A stretch of DNA of 64,000 nt from Bettongia penicillata ogilbyi. Taxonomy: Eukaryota > Chordata > Mammalia > Diprotodontia > Potoroidae. Made by a program: the position numbers and the translations under genes. A model generated the notes under the pieces. The model saw nothing but the letters and a program-made list of their open reading frames with translations. It searched no databases and had not been told where the DNA came from. The stretch is taken from assembly GCA_023548195.1 (NCBI GenBank), contig JAJHZJ010000252.1:4751242-4815241 (forward strand), written 5' to 3'. How positions within the stretch are numbered: position 1 is the first letter of the stretch; every line of letters starts with the position of its first letter. Below, piece by piece: positions 44,786 to 57,908 of the stretch.

Positions 44786-46145
44786 AGTTTCCCTTTTTAT
44801 CTCCATTACCCTTGGTTTTTTTGACTTTTGATATTTCCCTATCACTTCTTTCATCTACTTTTAAAAAACTGGTTTTCTTTTATTCTAAGAACCTCTAATG
44901 AAAGGCAGTATGTGTATAACACAATAACATTAGTCTTATTAACATATTTATTATTATGAATTGTTAAATCAAGGTGGATTTTCCTCAGTTACTTATTGTG
45001 TGAGCTTCCTGACCTTACAATGTTTCATATAAACATTTTCAAAAGAGGACACAAATTACTTTATAGCTTGGCTTTTGATTGACCTTAATCAGAAGGGTTT
45101 ACAAAATATGCCTTATGTAAGTCATATGAACTTACTCCTTCAATTTCCCAAGTCTCCTGGAGATTTCAAAGTAGAAAGTAAGAAACTGAAAGTTCAGTCT
45201 GGTAGGATATAGTTCATAACTGGTTTAACTGATGAAACAGACACCATGTAGATAAATGTCTATTGTCAAGAGAGACGAGTAAAGCTTCATAAAATGAAAT
45301 TAAGTGCTTGGAAAGCAGTGCCTGCTATAGTAATTGAAAAGAGCTTCAGGTCTGATATTTAGGGGATCCTTAAACCACTATCCCTAAATTCCAAATTGAT
45401 ATCCATGCTGCTTTTTAACATGTTAGTAGAGTAACATCCTGGAAAAATCACATTCATGGCCTAAGGGCTAGTCATTTAAACACTGGTCACATTAGCAGGC
45501 TTACTACCTACCGACATTTCATGAAGGAGTGCTGCAAATAAACAGATTTTCCTGTTTTCCCCCATGATCTCCTGCTCACGTGAAAACTACCTTGGCTGAC
45601 TGCCAAACATCCTAAGCTCTTTATATCGATGAAATACTCTATGTACCAACCGACGATACTTTCCAGGGACAAACAGTAAGTAAATGCTTTTGAACAAGAT
45701 CTACAAATTCCATTTTCTGACACTGGAGGGCTCTGAGGGTTGTAGGGTCACAACCACTATTTTTCAGCATTATAACTAGGGGGAAAGGAGTAGGGGAAAG
45801 TCTTCATCTACATCTCAAACAAATTTATAATGAGAAACGGACTGTCTGCAACCACACATTTCTCACCATGAAATTAATATGCAAGGAAGAGAAACTCTAT
45901 TTCTTTCAAGGTACTGCTGAAGCCCACTGAAGGATCCACTACAGGCAGAGCTCAATCTCTAAGTAGATTTTGTGAACAGAGTTCCCCATTCACTCCTTTG
46001 CCTACAAGAAATAGCCTGTAAAGCTCTACAGCAGAGCTGAAGTATGAGAGCATTTAATTCTTTCCACTGTGTGGCAAAATTATTTGTTTCCATCTACAGT
46101 ACTCAGATCGGGGGGGTGGGGTTCATTCCTTCAGATCTCATGCTT
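44786..46145. other. Intron 1, unassigned
   Basis: No repeat or exon recognised across about 1.35 kb. Confidence 0.45.
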
Positions 46146-46149
46146 ATGG

Positions 46150-46500
46150 CATCCCATGCTGATCTTTACCTACCCAATATCTGTAATGATCTCTCGCCCC
46201 GTTCTTATTTATCCAAACTAGCCACGCTTCCAAACTGTATTTCAAGTCTCACTTCCAGGAAATCTCCTTCAATAACTACAACCCACAGTGGTATCTCTCC
46301 TCTTCCAGACTGCTTACAGTACTGCCTACAGTATATAGTCTGGCCCTTGTTTGTTATCATTTTAACCCTTTACTATAATTATCTCATATTTTTCATGCTA
46401 GTTGTATGTTCCTGGAAGGCAGGATGACTGTGAAACAATCCCAGCACGGAGCCAGGTACAGAGCAGATGTTCAATGCTTAGTCAATTCATTAAAATTCAG
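46150..46500 (+). repeat. L2-class LINE 3' region
   Basis: tttcaagtctcacttccagg, ttcctggaaggcaggatgac, cagatgttcaatgcttagtc. Confidence 0.6.
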
Positions 46501-46519
46501 TTCCATCATAAGTAGGCTA

Positions 46520-47345
46520 TCATTGAGTAAACTGAGGGAACTGAGGGGATTGGGACAAGTCCTGGTTAATTGTGAGAACTGAGTGAGCCCCACTGACTTC
46601 TCCTTGTGATTCAATTCTGGACCTAGCTTAGCTTCTATTCAATTATGAGTCCAGTCCAATTTCTGCCTTGGGAGAAAACTTCATTCAATTGTGGGAACTG
46701 GGAGAAAACCTTATTGTATTATTTGAACTAAGCCCTGGACGGCTGATACGCTGGATCACCTAACCCTTAACTAAGGACCTAGGTTATGCTGATCAAGACT
46801 TGTTCAGATCCAAAGACAGAAACCATTGTTTTCACAATTGAACATCTCAAGCAACCCTGGTGTCTTGTCTGAAAACTGGCTCCATATAATCAGTTGTTGT
46901 TTCCATAATCCTTTGAATGTTCAGACACTTGGGGGAGTGGGACACCTCCTTTTCTCATTTCAGGGAATGACACTTGTTCACTCTCCTCCCAACCTGGAAA
47001 GTCCCTAAACTTTCCTCCAATTAGAACTCAGATTACCTAATGCTGTATTGTTTCATTTTAATTAATTGACTTTATTTGATTGTTTTTAATGTACAAAAAT
47101 TGTATTCAGGGTCCAGGACTAATTGACTTTATTTGATTGTTTTTAATGTACAAAAATTGTATTCAGGGTCCAGGACTAAGTTGAAGAAGGGGCCAGGTCC
47201 TGATACGTTAGGCAATTGGCATGCACTGCTTAATAAATCAAAATGCTTGAAAGTTCAAACCTTTGTTTCCTCAGTCATTTCATCTTTCACTGCCATACCA
47301 TTCATTCAATTCCTAGGCAAGACTGAAATTGGTTCTGACTAAGCT
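46520..47345 (+). mobile_element. Possible retroviral LTR-like repeat
   Basis: It has repeated U3-like words (caattgtgggaactg, taattgtgagaactg), an AATAAA at 47232-47237 and a gtttcctcagtcatttcatc stretch after it. No TATA box or TG/CA ends were fixed, so this is tentative. It contains the 57-bp tandem duplication. Confidence 0.3.
47064..47177. repeat. Exact tandem duplication, 57 bp x 2
   Basis: Positions 47064-47120 are repeated without a single difference at 47121-47177 (both starting aattgactttatttgattg). Confidence 0.97.
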
Positions 47346-47434
47346 ATTAGAAATTTGATGCCCTAACCCCTTCTGTTTAATTCAGCAAACTATAGGGCAC
47401 AACACAGGCTTGGCTTTACAGAACTCACCTAACT

Positions 47435-47560
47435 GTACCCCTGTTAGAATGCAGGCTCCTTGAGAGCAGCTTTAACACTGGCTCGTTTGTTTCCCCAATG
47501 CTAACCACACTGCTTTGCACATAGCAAGGACTTAAATGCTTTTTCACTCATTCATCTATT
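47435..47560 (+). repeat. L2 3' end fragment
   Basis: gcaggctccttgagagcagc, cactgctttgcacatagcaa, then cttaaatgctttttcactc. Confidence 0.65.
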
Positions 47561-48439
47561 CTCAAAAATACAGAGACTTTAAAGCAAATATCTGAAAAAC
47601 AGTTTCTTTCACAGCCCCAAGCTAGAGCTCCCAGATTTTGTGGTCAAGTGAAAGGAACGTGAACTTCTCCCATGCTTGGCATGGGACCACTTGGTTGTAC
47701 CGTCTCCTCACATTTCTCTATGAGAAAGCATGGGAAGTATTCTCATTTTGCAAGGCACTTTTAGGACAATACTCGTGTTACCTCTTGGGGCAGTTCCTCT
47801 CATTCCATAGATGAAGAACCCAAAGCTCAGGGAAGTAGTCACACACATTCATTTAGAACAAGTCTCCCTAACCTCATAGCAAAGACAGATTTTCTATTAA
47901 TTTACCTGCTGTCCCTGCCATAATTATATATGGAAGAAACTGAACAAGTTTATTTCTTATATGACAAGATGAGAGTCTGGAGAAGAGGGTAGAGATTACA
48001 TGAAAAGAAGCCAAGTTTTAAATCTTATTTCAAGCTCCTATAAGGGCAGGACATCCACCAGGAAAGGAAGAGTTTGCTATCCAAACTACTGCCTTACCAA
48101 GAATGGGATGTGGGAGTGGGCAGAGTATTCTGCACTTAGAATAGATATGAAGACTTATGTGCGGGGCTGGGGTATACTCAGCTGTAGTGAACATACGTTC
48201 AGTGAGATGTCCAGTAATGGCTTTGCTGAAACGAAGCAAAGCTGCCACCAAAAAAACAAGGCAAACAAATTCTACGTGCTTATTACGCTTCCTTGCTTTT
48301 CACAGGGGCTAAAATTGATGAAGCTCTATTTCGTAAGGATAACAATTAAATTTTACTAACAATGACACAGAGGACAGGGACACCCATTATAAGAGAAGTT
48401 AAGAGTGGATAAAAGCATTAACAAACTTGTCATCCATTC
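47561..48439. other. Intron 1, mostly unassigned
   Basis: A weak antisense MIR at about 47740-47870. The open frame 48000-48359 has no recognisable domain. Confidence 0.4.
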
Positions 48440-48790
48440 TAGTTTATAAATTTCTAGCTGGAAGGGACATTGGAGGTCATCTAATTCAACCTCATTTTAC
48501 AGATGAAGAAATTTAGGTGCAGAGGGGTTACATGATTTGTCCAAGGTGACCATTTATTCTAAGGCAGCTGGCAGTACCATGGGAAGAGCACCAAGCATAG
48601 AGAGTCACAAAGACCTGAGCTCAAACATGGCCTCAGGCTGTATACCAGGGCGAATCGCTTAACCTCCATTTGTCTCAGTTATCTCCTGTGTGAAATGGGG
48701 AAAAACCCAGGATTCTTGGGAGAGTTAATGAGATAATAATTGTAACGCACATAGCTTTTTAGTGCCTGGCACGTAGTAATTCATGGCCTT
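48440..48790. repeat. Two abutting SINEs (MIR/MON minus; tRNA SINE plus)
   Basis: 48440-48558 is antisense (tagctggaagggacattgg, tttacagatgaagaaattt). 48560-48790 is plus (aaggcagctggcagtaccat, acctgagctcaaacatggc, gtgaaatggggaaaaaccc). Confidence 0.65.
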
Positions 48791-48794
48791 AATG

Positions 48795-50045
48795 AAGTTA
48801 CTTTACTGGTCAAAACTGTCAAGGACTTCCCAGTACCTAGCCAATAAGCCCAAAGTCCTTAGTCTGGCATTCAAGGCCTTATTCAGAATAGATCCAATCC
48901 ACTTTTAGGTGCACATTTCCAATTGCTCATTGAACATTTCAAAATAGATGTCCAGAAGCATTTAAACAACACATCCAAAAAAGAATTAATTACTTTTCCC
49001 ATAAAACTCTTGCTTCTTGCAAACATTCCTATTCCTGTTCAGTATATCCCTTCCTTTCTGATCACTCAGGCTTATAACTTCAAATCATCCTCAAATTCTC
49101 ACTATTCCTCACTCCACATATCCAGTTAGTTGCCAAATGTAATTTCCACTCGGTATCTCTTGCATATAATCTCTAGCTTCCACTAACACAGTCACCACCT
49201 CTCAGGCCTTCATCATCTCTCACCTAGACTGTAACAAGCTTACTTGGACCCAATCTCTACAGAAATATTGAAATGATTTTTCTAAAATATAGGTTTGACT
49301 TTGTCACTTTCCCTACCTCAGCTATAGTGGCTCTTCTACTGCCTTTAGAATCAACTATACATTTCTCTGCTTGGCATTTAAAACCCTACACAATCTGGCC
49401 CCAACTTACCCTTCCAACTTTGTTATACACCACTTTTCCATTGGTACTCTGTGGTCCAGTCAGACCTGGCCTTCTTACTATTCCTCTCTCACATGGCATC
49501 CTACAGATGTCTCTGCTCTGGCCATCTCCCATGACCTCCTTATCTCTCCTTAATCTTTTGCTGCCTCCAAAATGCAACTCAAATATCACTTTTGTTAGGA
49601 AAACTTTCCTTATCTCCCCAATCCACTACCACTTCCCTTGCCAGGGACCTGCCCCTTGAAATGATCTTGTATTCGTTTTGAATATATTTTGTATACTTAT
49701 ATGTGTGCATGTTGTCTCCCCACAAGAACATATGCTTCTTAAAGGCAGCACTGTTTTGCTTTATCTTTGTTTCCCCAGAGCCCAGGATAGTCCCCGACAC
49801 AAGGTAAAGAGCTTAATAAATGCTTATTGATTGATTTCTAGGTTTACCTCACATATTGCTCCCCTACATACATCTATGCTCCAAGCAAAATAAACTTTTC
49901 CCTTCCTCTCAAACAGGTCTGTGCCTGGACTTCTCTCTCTTTGCAGAAATTCTACCCATTCTTCAGGCACTTTCTTCAAATACTTGCCATCTCTTTCATG
50001 AAGGCTTCCGTGACTGCCACAGACAGAAATGATCTCTTCGTTCCT
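48795..50045 (+). repeat. L2-class LINE copies in tandem order
   Basis: First an L2 segment (caaggacttcccagtaccta, ctggcattcaaggccttatt), then a fuller copy to 49840 (ctggcatttaaaaccctacac-like words, tgttgtctccccacaagaac, cttaataaatgcttattgattg), then part of another 3' region. These are separate insertions or one rearranged element. Confidence 0.75.
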
Positions 50046-50739
50046 CAAACTCAAAGGTTTGGGAATGTTTCCTGGTAAGAGCTGAGTCTAGAGCAGTGTT
50101 TGATGAAGAGGGCTGACAGACTTGCAAAAAGAGCACTCTAGGTAGAGAAATAGCATCACCAAAACCAGGTGTATAGGTAAAGGCACATCAGACATGGGCA
50201 TGACACAGTAAAGGAACGTGAATCACGGTAACAGAAGCAAAACATTTCCGTTCATCACTCTGGCTTTTAAACAGTATTCTCATTCATATTTAAGGCTTTT
50301 AATGTAATTGTAACCCATACTAATCTTCTGCCACATGTTTTTTAAGTTGTTTTCTTCTTTCAAGGTAGTGGTAACCCGTATCTCCCCACACTTAGCCTCA
50401 CATGCCAATCAACTGAGCATAAACCTAGTACTTAGCAAATATCACTTTTGTGAACTACAAATGACACTCAAATCCAGAGTGGCACAATGATGCCTTCACA
50501 TCTCCCAAAGGGAGAAAAGGGAAAAAGAGAGAATCTAATTCTGATTGGTGGTTATATTACATGAGATCTCTAAAATAGAAATAAAGTTCTAACTTTTTTT
50601 TCCTGTTATCAATAATCTGGAAGGAATAATGAAGATATTTAGTCTTTATCCTTTTAAATCCTATTTCTGTAAAACAAAGAAAACTTATTTTGCCCAAACT
50701 CTATGAAAAAATGTGTATGAAATGAGATGATCAGCAGGA
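50046..50739. other. Intron 1, unassigned
   Basis: No repeat recognised. Confidence 0.45.
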
Positions 50740-50856
50740 AAAAGTATTCAACAACAAGCCTTTATCAAGCATACCAGGCACTAAGTTAATCACTGTGAAT
50801 CCAAAGAAAAACTTGAAACAGTCTCCTACCTCAAGGAATTCAAATTATCAGGGGAC

Positions 50857-50919
<63 letters not shown>

Positions 50920-51850
50920 TAAGTATATACAATTCACATACAAAATAAAAATAAGTAATTTTTGGGAGGGGAGCACTTATTGCTGGAAGGATCAGGAAAG
51001 GTCTCAGGTGGTATTTGAGCTGAGTTTTGATTCCAAAGAAAACAGAATTTAGGATGAAGTACATTCCAGGCATGAAAGGCAGTCAGGGCAAAGACATGGA
51101 GATCAGAGATTGACTGCCACGTATATATAATAGCAAAAAAGCCAGTTTGGAAACTCAATGGTGATGAGGCTTCCAATCACTGTGTTGCTGAACCTGCAGC
51201 CCTGCTGTCGTGTTCCTGAGAATGAACACCTAAACTAGCACGGTGGCTGGGTGAGAAGAAACAGGAGGTCAAGTGTAAGAGATTTTGTAGAAGTAGACTG
51301 ACAAGATTTGGCAACTTGATTGACTATAAAGGGTGAGAATGAAGAGTTGAAGTTGAGAACCTAGGTGACCGGAAGAACGATGGTGCCCTTGACAAAAATA
51401 GGCAAGTTTGTAAAGAGATTGGTTTGAGGGGGAAGACGTGAGTTCTACTTTGGTCATGCTGAATTTGAGGTATCTATGGGATATCCAGTTTGAAATGTTA
51501 AACACATAGTTCATGATTTGGGGCTAGGACCCAGGAAAAGACTAAGATTGGATATATAGATCTGGGTCAAATGCATAAAGATGATAATTAAACCTGAGGG
51601 GCTGATGAGAAAGGTAGTACACAGAAATGGAGAAGATGGCCCAGGACAGAACCTGTGGTACCCCCACAGTTAATGAGTTATCATGAAGATTCAGCAAGCA
51701 AATGAAACCAAGGTATGAGAAGTGCACAGAGAGAGTTATTATAAAAGCTAGGAGAATAGACAGGATCCATAGAGTTAATGCTGTAGAGGGGTCAAAAAGG
51801 ATGAAAACTGAAAAAAGCACTATGGATTTGCAAAGTATGTAGCTAAGCAT
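50740..51850 (-). mobile_element. L2-class LINE, reverse transcriptase to 3' end
   Basis: The minus-strand frame 51542-51850 reads FDPSTALTLWILSIL, LTVGVPQVLSWAIFS and FNYHLYAFDPDLYIQS, the L2 RT from FDTVDH to the YADD box. The box has changed to YAFD, so the enzyme is dead. The 3' end is at 50740-50830 and is interrupted by a (TA)n tract. Confidence 0.75.
50860..50912. repeat. (TA)n tract
   Basis: About 26 TA units inside the antisense L2. Confidence 0.93.
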
Positions 51851-51869
51851 TCCTATAAGTTACAATAGC

Positions 51870-52045
51870 TATTTTGTGGTGTACAAAGATCTTTCTTCAT
51901 TACAAATGCGTAGGGCATTATCACCATTTTATAGAAGAAAACTTGGGTTTGGACAAGTTGTTTTTCTCAAGGATCTATGACTAGTATGTATCAGGGCTGA
52001 GATTTACATCCAAATTCAATTATTGTCTTTTACACCACAGCCATC
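51870..52045 (-). repeat. MIR-type SINE
   Basis: Antisense MIR: tatcaccattttatagaag, aagttgtttttctcaaggatc, gggctgagatttacatcc. Confidence 0.55.
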
Positions 52046-52344
52046 TCTCTAATGGTGGCATAAAGATAGTCAAATACACATGCTACCTAATCTGCTGCAT
52101 CTTTCCAAATTATACAAAACCAGTATTTGGCTGCATTCCTCCACAGGATGCAGCTGATAAAGACCTACTGGTTTGGGAAACTTTAAGTGGCTTTCTGCAC
52201 AATCCAGTTGGAAATTTCCTTTGTATTATTTCTATACCCCTTTCTTCCATTCTCTATTAAGATATACAAAGCTAAAATAAAGATTTAACCCCACAGAATG
52301 TCACCAAAGTATGGAATAGGATGAAAAATGGTTTGCAGTCTCAA

Positions 52345-52650
52345 ATACAACTTAATTCAACAAATGTTTAAGCAACTATTATATACAAAGTATTTTGCTA
52401 GGTTCTGGGGAGAAGAAACAGACCCCTCTCAATGGATTTATACAGTTGGAGGGTAAGGTGGAAGGAGAGATACAACATGTGCACAGTTAAGAAAACAAGA
52501 TTAACTGAGAGGGTGAGAACACCCCATAAGCAAGAGAGAGGCAAATGGCAAATGCTATCTTAGGAGATAAGACCTGATCTCAAATTTAAAGGACGTCAAG
52601 GATTCTAAAGGTGTCGGGGTCAGAACAGTGCACTTGAAGTTTGGAAGGCA
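52345..52650 (-). repeat. L2 3' region
   Basis: Antisense L2: caacaaatgtttaagcaact, gtattttgctaggttctgg, gataagacctgatctcaaat. Confidence 0.6.
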
Positions 52651-53189
52651 GCTTGTACATTGGCTTTTCTTCCATAAACTTAAGGTTTCATTCTAACTGA
52701 AAGTCACAAATATTAGCACATCTCAGCAAAAAGAGTGCCAAAATGGGTGTCTCAGATAACTGTGACCTATCCATAACCTTGTTGATACCAAACCCTTCCC
52801 TTGTGTACATTATACTGACATCAGCATAGTTCTGGAACAATTGGGAGTTTGGGGCTCTGCTAACTTTACCATGCTCACTGGGGCGTTCTCATTTAAACTG
52901 AAAACCAAATTCACTTGTACCAGGCTGAGAAGACACTTCAAATTTATTACAATTATCAACTTTAATGAGAGATAATATATTAGTTTAAAAAATCAAATCA
53001 AATATTTCAGTATCCTTCCTATTTTCTCCTTGTTTTAATTTTCTAAGAGTTATGACAGTAATATAAAGGATTAAAATTAGTTTTTCCCCCTAGGTTTATG
53101 CCCAATTCTACTGCAATCAAACTTCTCCTTCCAATTTTTAATATTTTACATTCCCTGGAGAGGTTTAGGGCAGTTTCTTCTGGCAAGGG
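52651..53189. other. Intron 1, unassigned
   Basis: No repeat recognised. Confidence 0.45.
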
Positions 53190-53370
53190 GCAGCATAGTA
53201 CCATGGAAAGACCTCTGACCTGGAGTCAAAGAACTGGGGCTTGAGTCTAACCTCTAGCAATAACTACCCCTGTGAACCCTCCAGGTCTCTGTTTCCTCCT
53301 CTGCAAAATTAAAGGGTTGGACTAGATAAGCTAAGATAGCTTCCAGCTGTATATCCATGATCCTAATATC
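53190..53370 (+). repeat. MIR/THER-type SINE
   Basis: tagtaccatggaaagacctc, ctggagtcaaagaactgggg, tttcctcctctgcaaaatta and gttggactagataagc. Confidence 0.7.
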
Positions 53371-55316
53371 AATCTTTATCATCATACATGTTGATATCAA
53401 ACTTCCTTAACTCTGACCCAGAATGTTATACTGTAGATTAATATTCTAGATATGAACCTTTTTATGCCATGTTTATGAGAACCTTCAATCTTCTGAAGAA
53501 TGAAATTATCATTGTAGCTTTCAAGACTTGATCAATTGCTCTGATTTTCTAAAAGGAAATCTAGAAGATTTCTGAACAGTTGAAATGACTCAACATCAAT
53601 ATATTGTGTCTGTCTTGGGTTCATGACCCAGGTCTTTTCACCGCTCCTTATACTCAGTCCTGCTATTTCTCTTTTAAACTCTAATCTTAAAAGATAATTT
53701 ATAGGTACCCAGGTAGAGAGCGCCAAAGCTGCCTCTTTCTTCAGTGTCTCGTTTATTCTGAGGGATTCTCTCAGCTCCTAATGCAGTCGCTATCACCAGA
53801 CCCTGTTGCTTAGGGACACTGCTACCAATGGGGAATTCCAGATCTTCTGACCTTTGAGAGTTTACAAGGTCATCCTCTGGTCAATGGGGAGGAAAAGAGA
53901 AATTCTATGCTCCCCTTGTCCCAGGGAAATTCCCTTAACTATTTGACTCATTGCAGCTAGATAGCCAGATGCCGAACGGGCTTGCTGCATTCTACATCAT
54001 GCCATAGGAGCTGTGTATGGCTGTTGATGGCTAAGCAATCAGAAGCATTTCTGGAGTGACATCTTCTGATTTCCAATAATGATCCAGGGACTGCACTTCC
54101 AAATTGATTAAGGACTTGTTCACACCTGGCTTAAACATCTAAGTGATTCAAGCCATAGGCCTGGGCCCTTATGTTTAACTGGGTTGGGGTAAACCCTACC
54201 TTTACAAATATAAAAAAACATTAATTCAAAACGCATTCTTCATAACTCCTAAAGCTGAAATCCATAGATTGAGAAAACTAACCTCAGTGTTTATATCAAA
54301 GAAAAAATCTTTTTTTGAGGAAAAAGAAAAAAAGCGTCACTGCCTAGTTATTCATGTTGGATTGTTTCAAATGTCATCAAAACTGGTTAATAAATTTGCA
54401 GTGTTGGAAGGGTTGTCAATAAGAGATTTGTCCTGAAGTGTTCTCCGAGGTGGAATTTATTTTAAACAGATGGGCCTTAGAAGAAGGCAGAAGTTGGGTC
54501 AACAACATCAAGAACTTTCTAACAAGAGTTAACAGTGATACCAGGATACGTTATGAGGGACTTAGGCAGTGCCATCTGTCACAATTTTGTGGAAAGGATT
54601 CAAGTTTCAGGGAAAGGTGTACTGGATTAATAATGTCAAAATAATAGAAACAGTTCCCAGACCCATGCATTTGACTTAGAAAACCACAAATTAACATCTT
54701 TGATATTGTACTGCACTTTTTTTCCCATTACATACTTTTATCGGGAGGAGAGCACTTGAGGAACGTTGGCCCTCAGGGAGTGCTGGCATTCAAGCCTCAA
54801 GTTAGATATCTCTGTACTAGATTTCTAAGGTCTCTTCTGGCTACTGGCTTTATGACATGCAATCTACCCTAGACCCAGTTATAATATGGAAGGTCACCAG
54901 ATTTCTGACTGGCATTCTTGGACTCGATCTTCTTTCTCCTCCAAGACTGACAACTATTTGACCAGTTACTAACACAAAACTACCTTGAAGTAATTATTTT
55001 CACAGCCCATGGCTTTGAAAATGGGTGCTTGCCTATTTAACAGAAATCATTGGTAGGATACCAATAAAAGTGATGAATGAATTTCAAAGAAAAATCCTAA
55101 GACATAGTTAAATTTCAATTTTTCCAAGACTAATTAAATGCCAAAAGGCCAACTATTTCAAATTTTTACATCTTGCTGACAAAATGTAAATGAGGCTGAA
55201 CTTCTGAAGTAGTAGCTCAGCCAAACGCGTAGTTAAACATTAAGTGCAGCCTGTGTGTTAACATCAGTTTGTTCCAGTTTCCAGTCTTCATGAGTTCACT
55301 TATCTAGGGACAGGGA
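53371..55316. other. Intron 1, unassigned
   Basis: Mostly single-copy-looking sequence. 53740-54180 is complex and CpG-bearing but has no exon signal. A weak SINE or CR1 end may lie at 54740-54860. Confidence 0.35.
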
Positions 55317-55460
55317 TAAGGGTAGGATTAGGGACTAGACCTGTGATTTTACTGGCCTAAGGGGCCCTTGGTGAGAAGCTTCCTCTTTTAATGCAGGGAA
55401 GCACTTCTCTACAAATTTCAGTCTCACCTGGGTCACTGAGAGATACATCCTGTGCTCCTC
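55317..55460 (-). repeat. Possible ancient SINE fragment
   Basis: gactagacctgtgattttac, agggaagcacttctctacaa and ctcacctgggtcactgagag resemble an old mammalian SINE with a conserved core. Confidence 0.35.
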
Positions 55461-57818
55461 CTCCTGTGTACACCTTATGGGCTCTCTTGTCCTCCTTAAG
55501 TAATGCACACACAAGCCCCTGTATATGTGGATAGGGCCCTTTTCAATATAGGAAATAATGTAAGCCTCACATTCCTTGTTAAATTTCTGGTACCCACGCT
55601 ATTTTGAAGATGTCTTTATTTCTGTAACTTTCACCCTGAAGATAGAGTTATCCCTCCGCCACATACTGAATTTAAATTCAAAATATAAATGTAAGACACA
55701 TTTGTAAGCTAATATATGTTTGCATGTGCTATTTTCCCAAGTAGTTAATCTTATTAAGACTAGATTTATTAGTGAGGCAAATATTTCAAATGCAACTTCA
55801 GACAAGCAATAAGATACAGCAGCCTAAAACAGAGATGAAGGTGTTTTCTGTCTACGAAGGGAAAATTGAAAATCCCTCTGCTGCTATCATACTATGTACT
55901 GGAACCCAAAGGTTGGGCTTCTTAGAAACTGAGTCACAAGTGGTATGAGACAAGCTCCCACACGTAAAAAACAAGAGAATTAACACCCATATTCTAATTC
56001 TCAACAGTCACGCCCCATTTGTGTATGAATCAAAACATTCTTCAATAAACCGAGCTCCAGATACACACATCTTTTTATGTAGGCTGTCTTTCCTTTCTCT
56101 CATGTGGTCACTTGTCTTACCACAAAATCATTAATTTACTGCCAAGTCTGATTCTTTCTCCTGGCCCAATAAACTTCCCCAAACCTTCAAACTGTTAGCC
56201 CTACCAAGAAATACTCCATATAAATGCCCATATAATGCCCATATAAACATCAGTAATTGTAAGTGCCTAAAAAGATATCCAGCTTACTATGTGAATTGAA
56301 GATGCACAGGAAAATCTGTCAAGAAATTTAGTAATTTTGAAATATTCGAGTAGGAAAAAAATTTTGGTTTCAAGCCTTTAGAAAAGTAAATTTAATAATA
56401 AGAAAATGATCTTGCATAAGTAGATAATCTTGTTTCTAAAAATTCACTTTGCCCATAATAGATAAATGTAGCCAAAATACCATTTTCCATCATGCAGATT
56501 AAAGGACAAAATTTCTCAGTAAGTTTGAAGGAGAAATTTAACATTTGGGATCCGTCTTGCTAATTGACAGGAGAAATATTGAACTTTGCCTTCAAGAGCA
56601 AAGGCTATTACAGTGACTGTGATGTAGGTTCTCTGCATGACATGACATTACTGTATTCCAGGAAATCTTCTCAAGAAATCCCTAAGGCTAGGAAGGGTCG
56701 TTGGGATCTACTCCGGTATAGACCCAGTCTGTACTAGATGCAAAAATGGGGAAAGAAGGGAAGAGAAAGTGAAAAATATTCCAAAATTCCTAAATAGCTA
56801 CAACAAATACTTCACATATTTGTAAGTATAAAAACGATAGGTATATGTAAATATTGCTAAAAATTCCATGTGCATAAATCGTTACTTTAATTCTGTTTTC
56901 CATTCTAAGGATATTGCAATTCCCTATAAACACACAACCTTTATCATACCTACATGGATACAACAATAAATACGATTGGACCCTCTTTTTAATCTAAAGA
57001 GTCCTATAACCATGAATATAATCTTATAAAGAATTTAGCTCCATTATTTGTCAGGAAAGGTCTGTACATTACTACCTTTTAAAAATGATGGTTTGGTGTT
57101 TTTTGGAGCCATTAATCTGGAGAGTTTGAGTACAAAAAGGCACATGCATTAATTACACTTTTTTCAGCTAGAATAAAATTAGACACCCAGCAATAAATCA
57201 AAGTCTTAAATTTAACAGCATATAGCAACCATATTATACTATACCAAGGACTCAAGATCATTTTATAAATTAATCTAAAATTTTAGAATGTTCTAACTTG
57301 CCAGAGAATCACTAGTAGAATGAAACAAAGCAAAACAAGCTTAAACATTACTCTTTTTCTCTTTTCTGCTTAAAGATGTTCTAACTTAAGAAAACACTTC
57401 ATCCTTTCTCTTAAACATGTTCCTTTCACATACATAAGCCTTCTCACACTTCTACAGGATGTTCTTTTATGCCATCCCCATTTTCTTGCCATAAATATCA
57501 TTCCAGATGCAAGGAGTGGGGGTGAGAGAATCACTGACATTTAAAGGACTGAATGATAGAGTTTCCAGACCTTGTAAATAATGAAAGTTTGGTAGACACA
57601 TTTACTTTATAATGGTAGCCGGCTAAATTCGGAAGGAGGCAGACTAAAAACATCCAATTTTAAACTTTTAAAAAAGCTTCGTTACGTACATATATAGGCA
57701 CTGCTCTTCTGACAGATTTTGAGTTCCTTAAGTCAGAAATATTTGATTTAAAAAAAAGAGATCTCACAACTTAAAAGTTTGGCATTATAACCTAACAAAA
57801 TTTGTTTCTTTCTAAATA
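55461..57818. other. Intron 1, unassigned AT-rich
   Basis: No repeat recognised. A small local triplication of atgcccatata lies near 56224. Confidence 0.4.
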
Positions 57819-57908
57819 GGTAGAGTCCATGAAGTAAATGAAGGATTTGTGTATTGGTGTTTTCAGCAGAACTTACCACCTGAGTTGATGGACCCATTCA
57901 AGTACTGA
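57819..57908 (+). other. Short exon-like open frame
   Basis: A pyrimidine-rich stretch ending aatag is followed by about 29 open codons (including VHEVNEGFVYWCF and NLPPELMDPFKY) and TGA. I do not recognise a protein. The length is within chance, and the strand is opposite to TSPAN7. Confidence 0.15.

Noticed and set aside
46044..46427. 127-codon plus-strand frame
   Set aside because: It overlaps an L2 3' region and shows no known protein.
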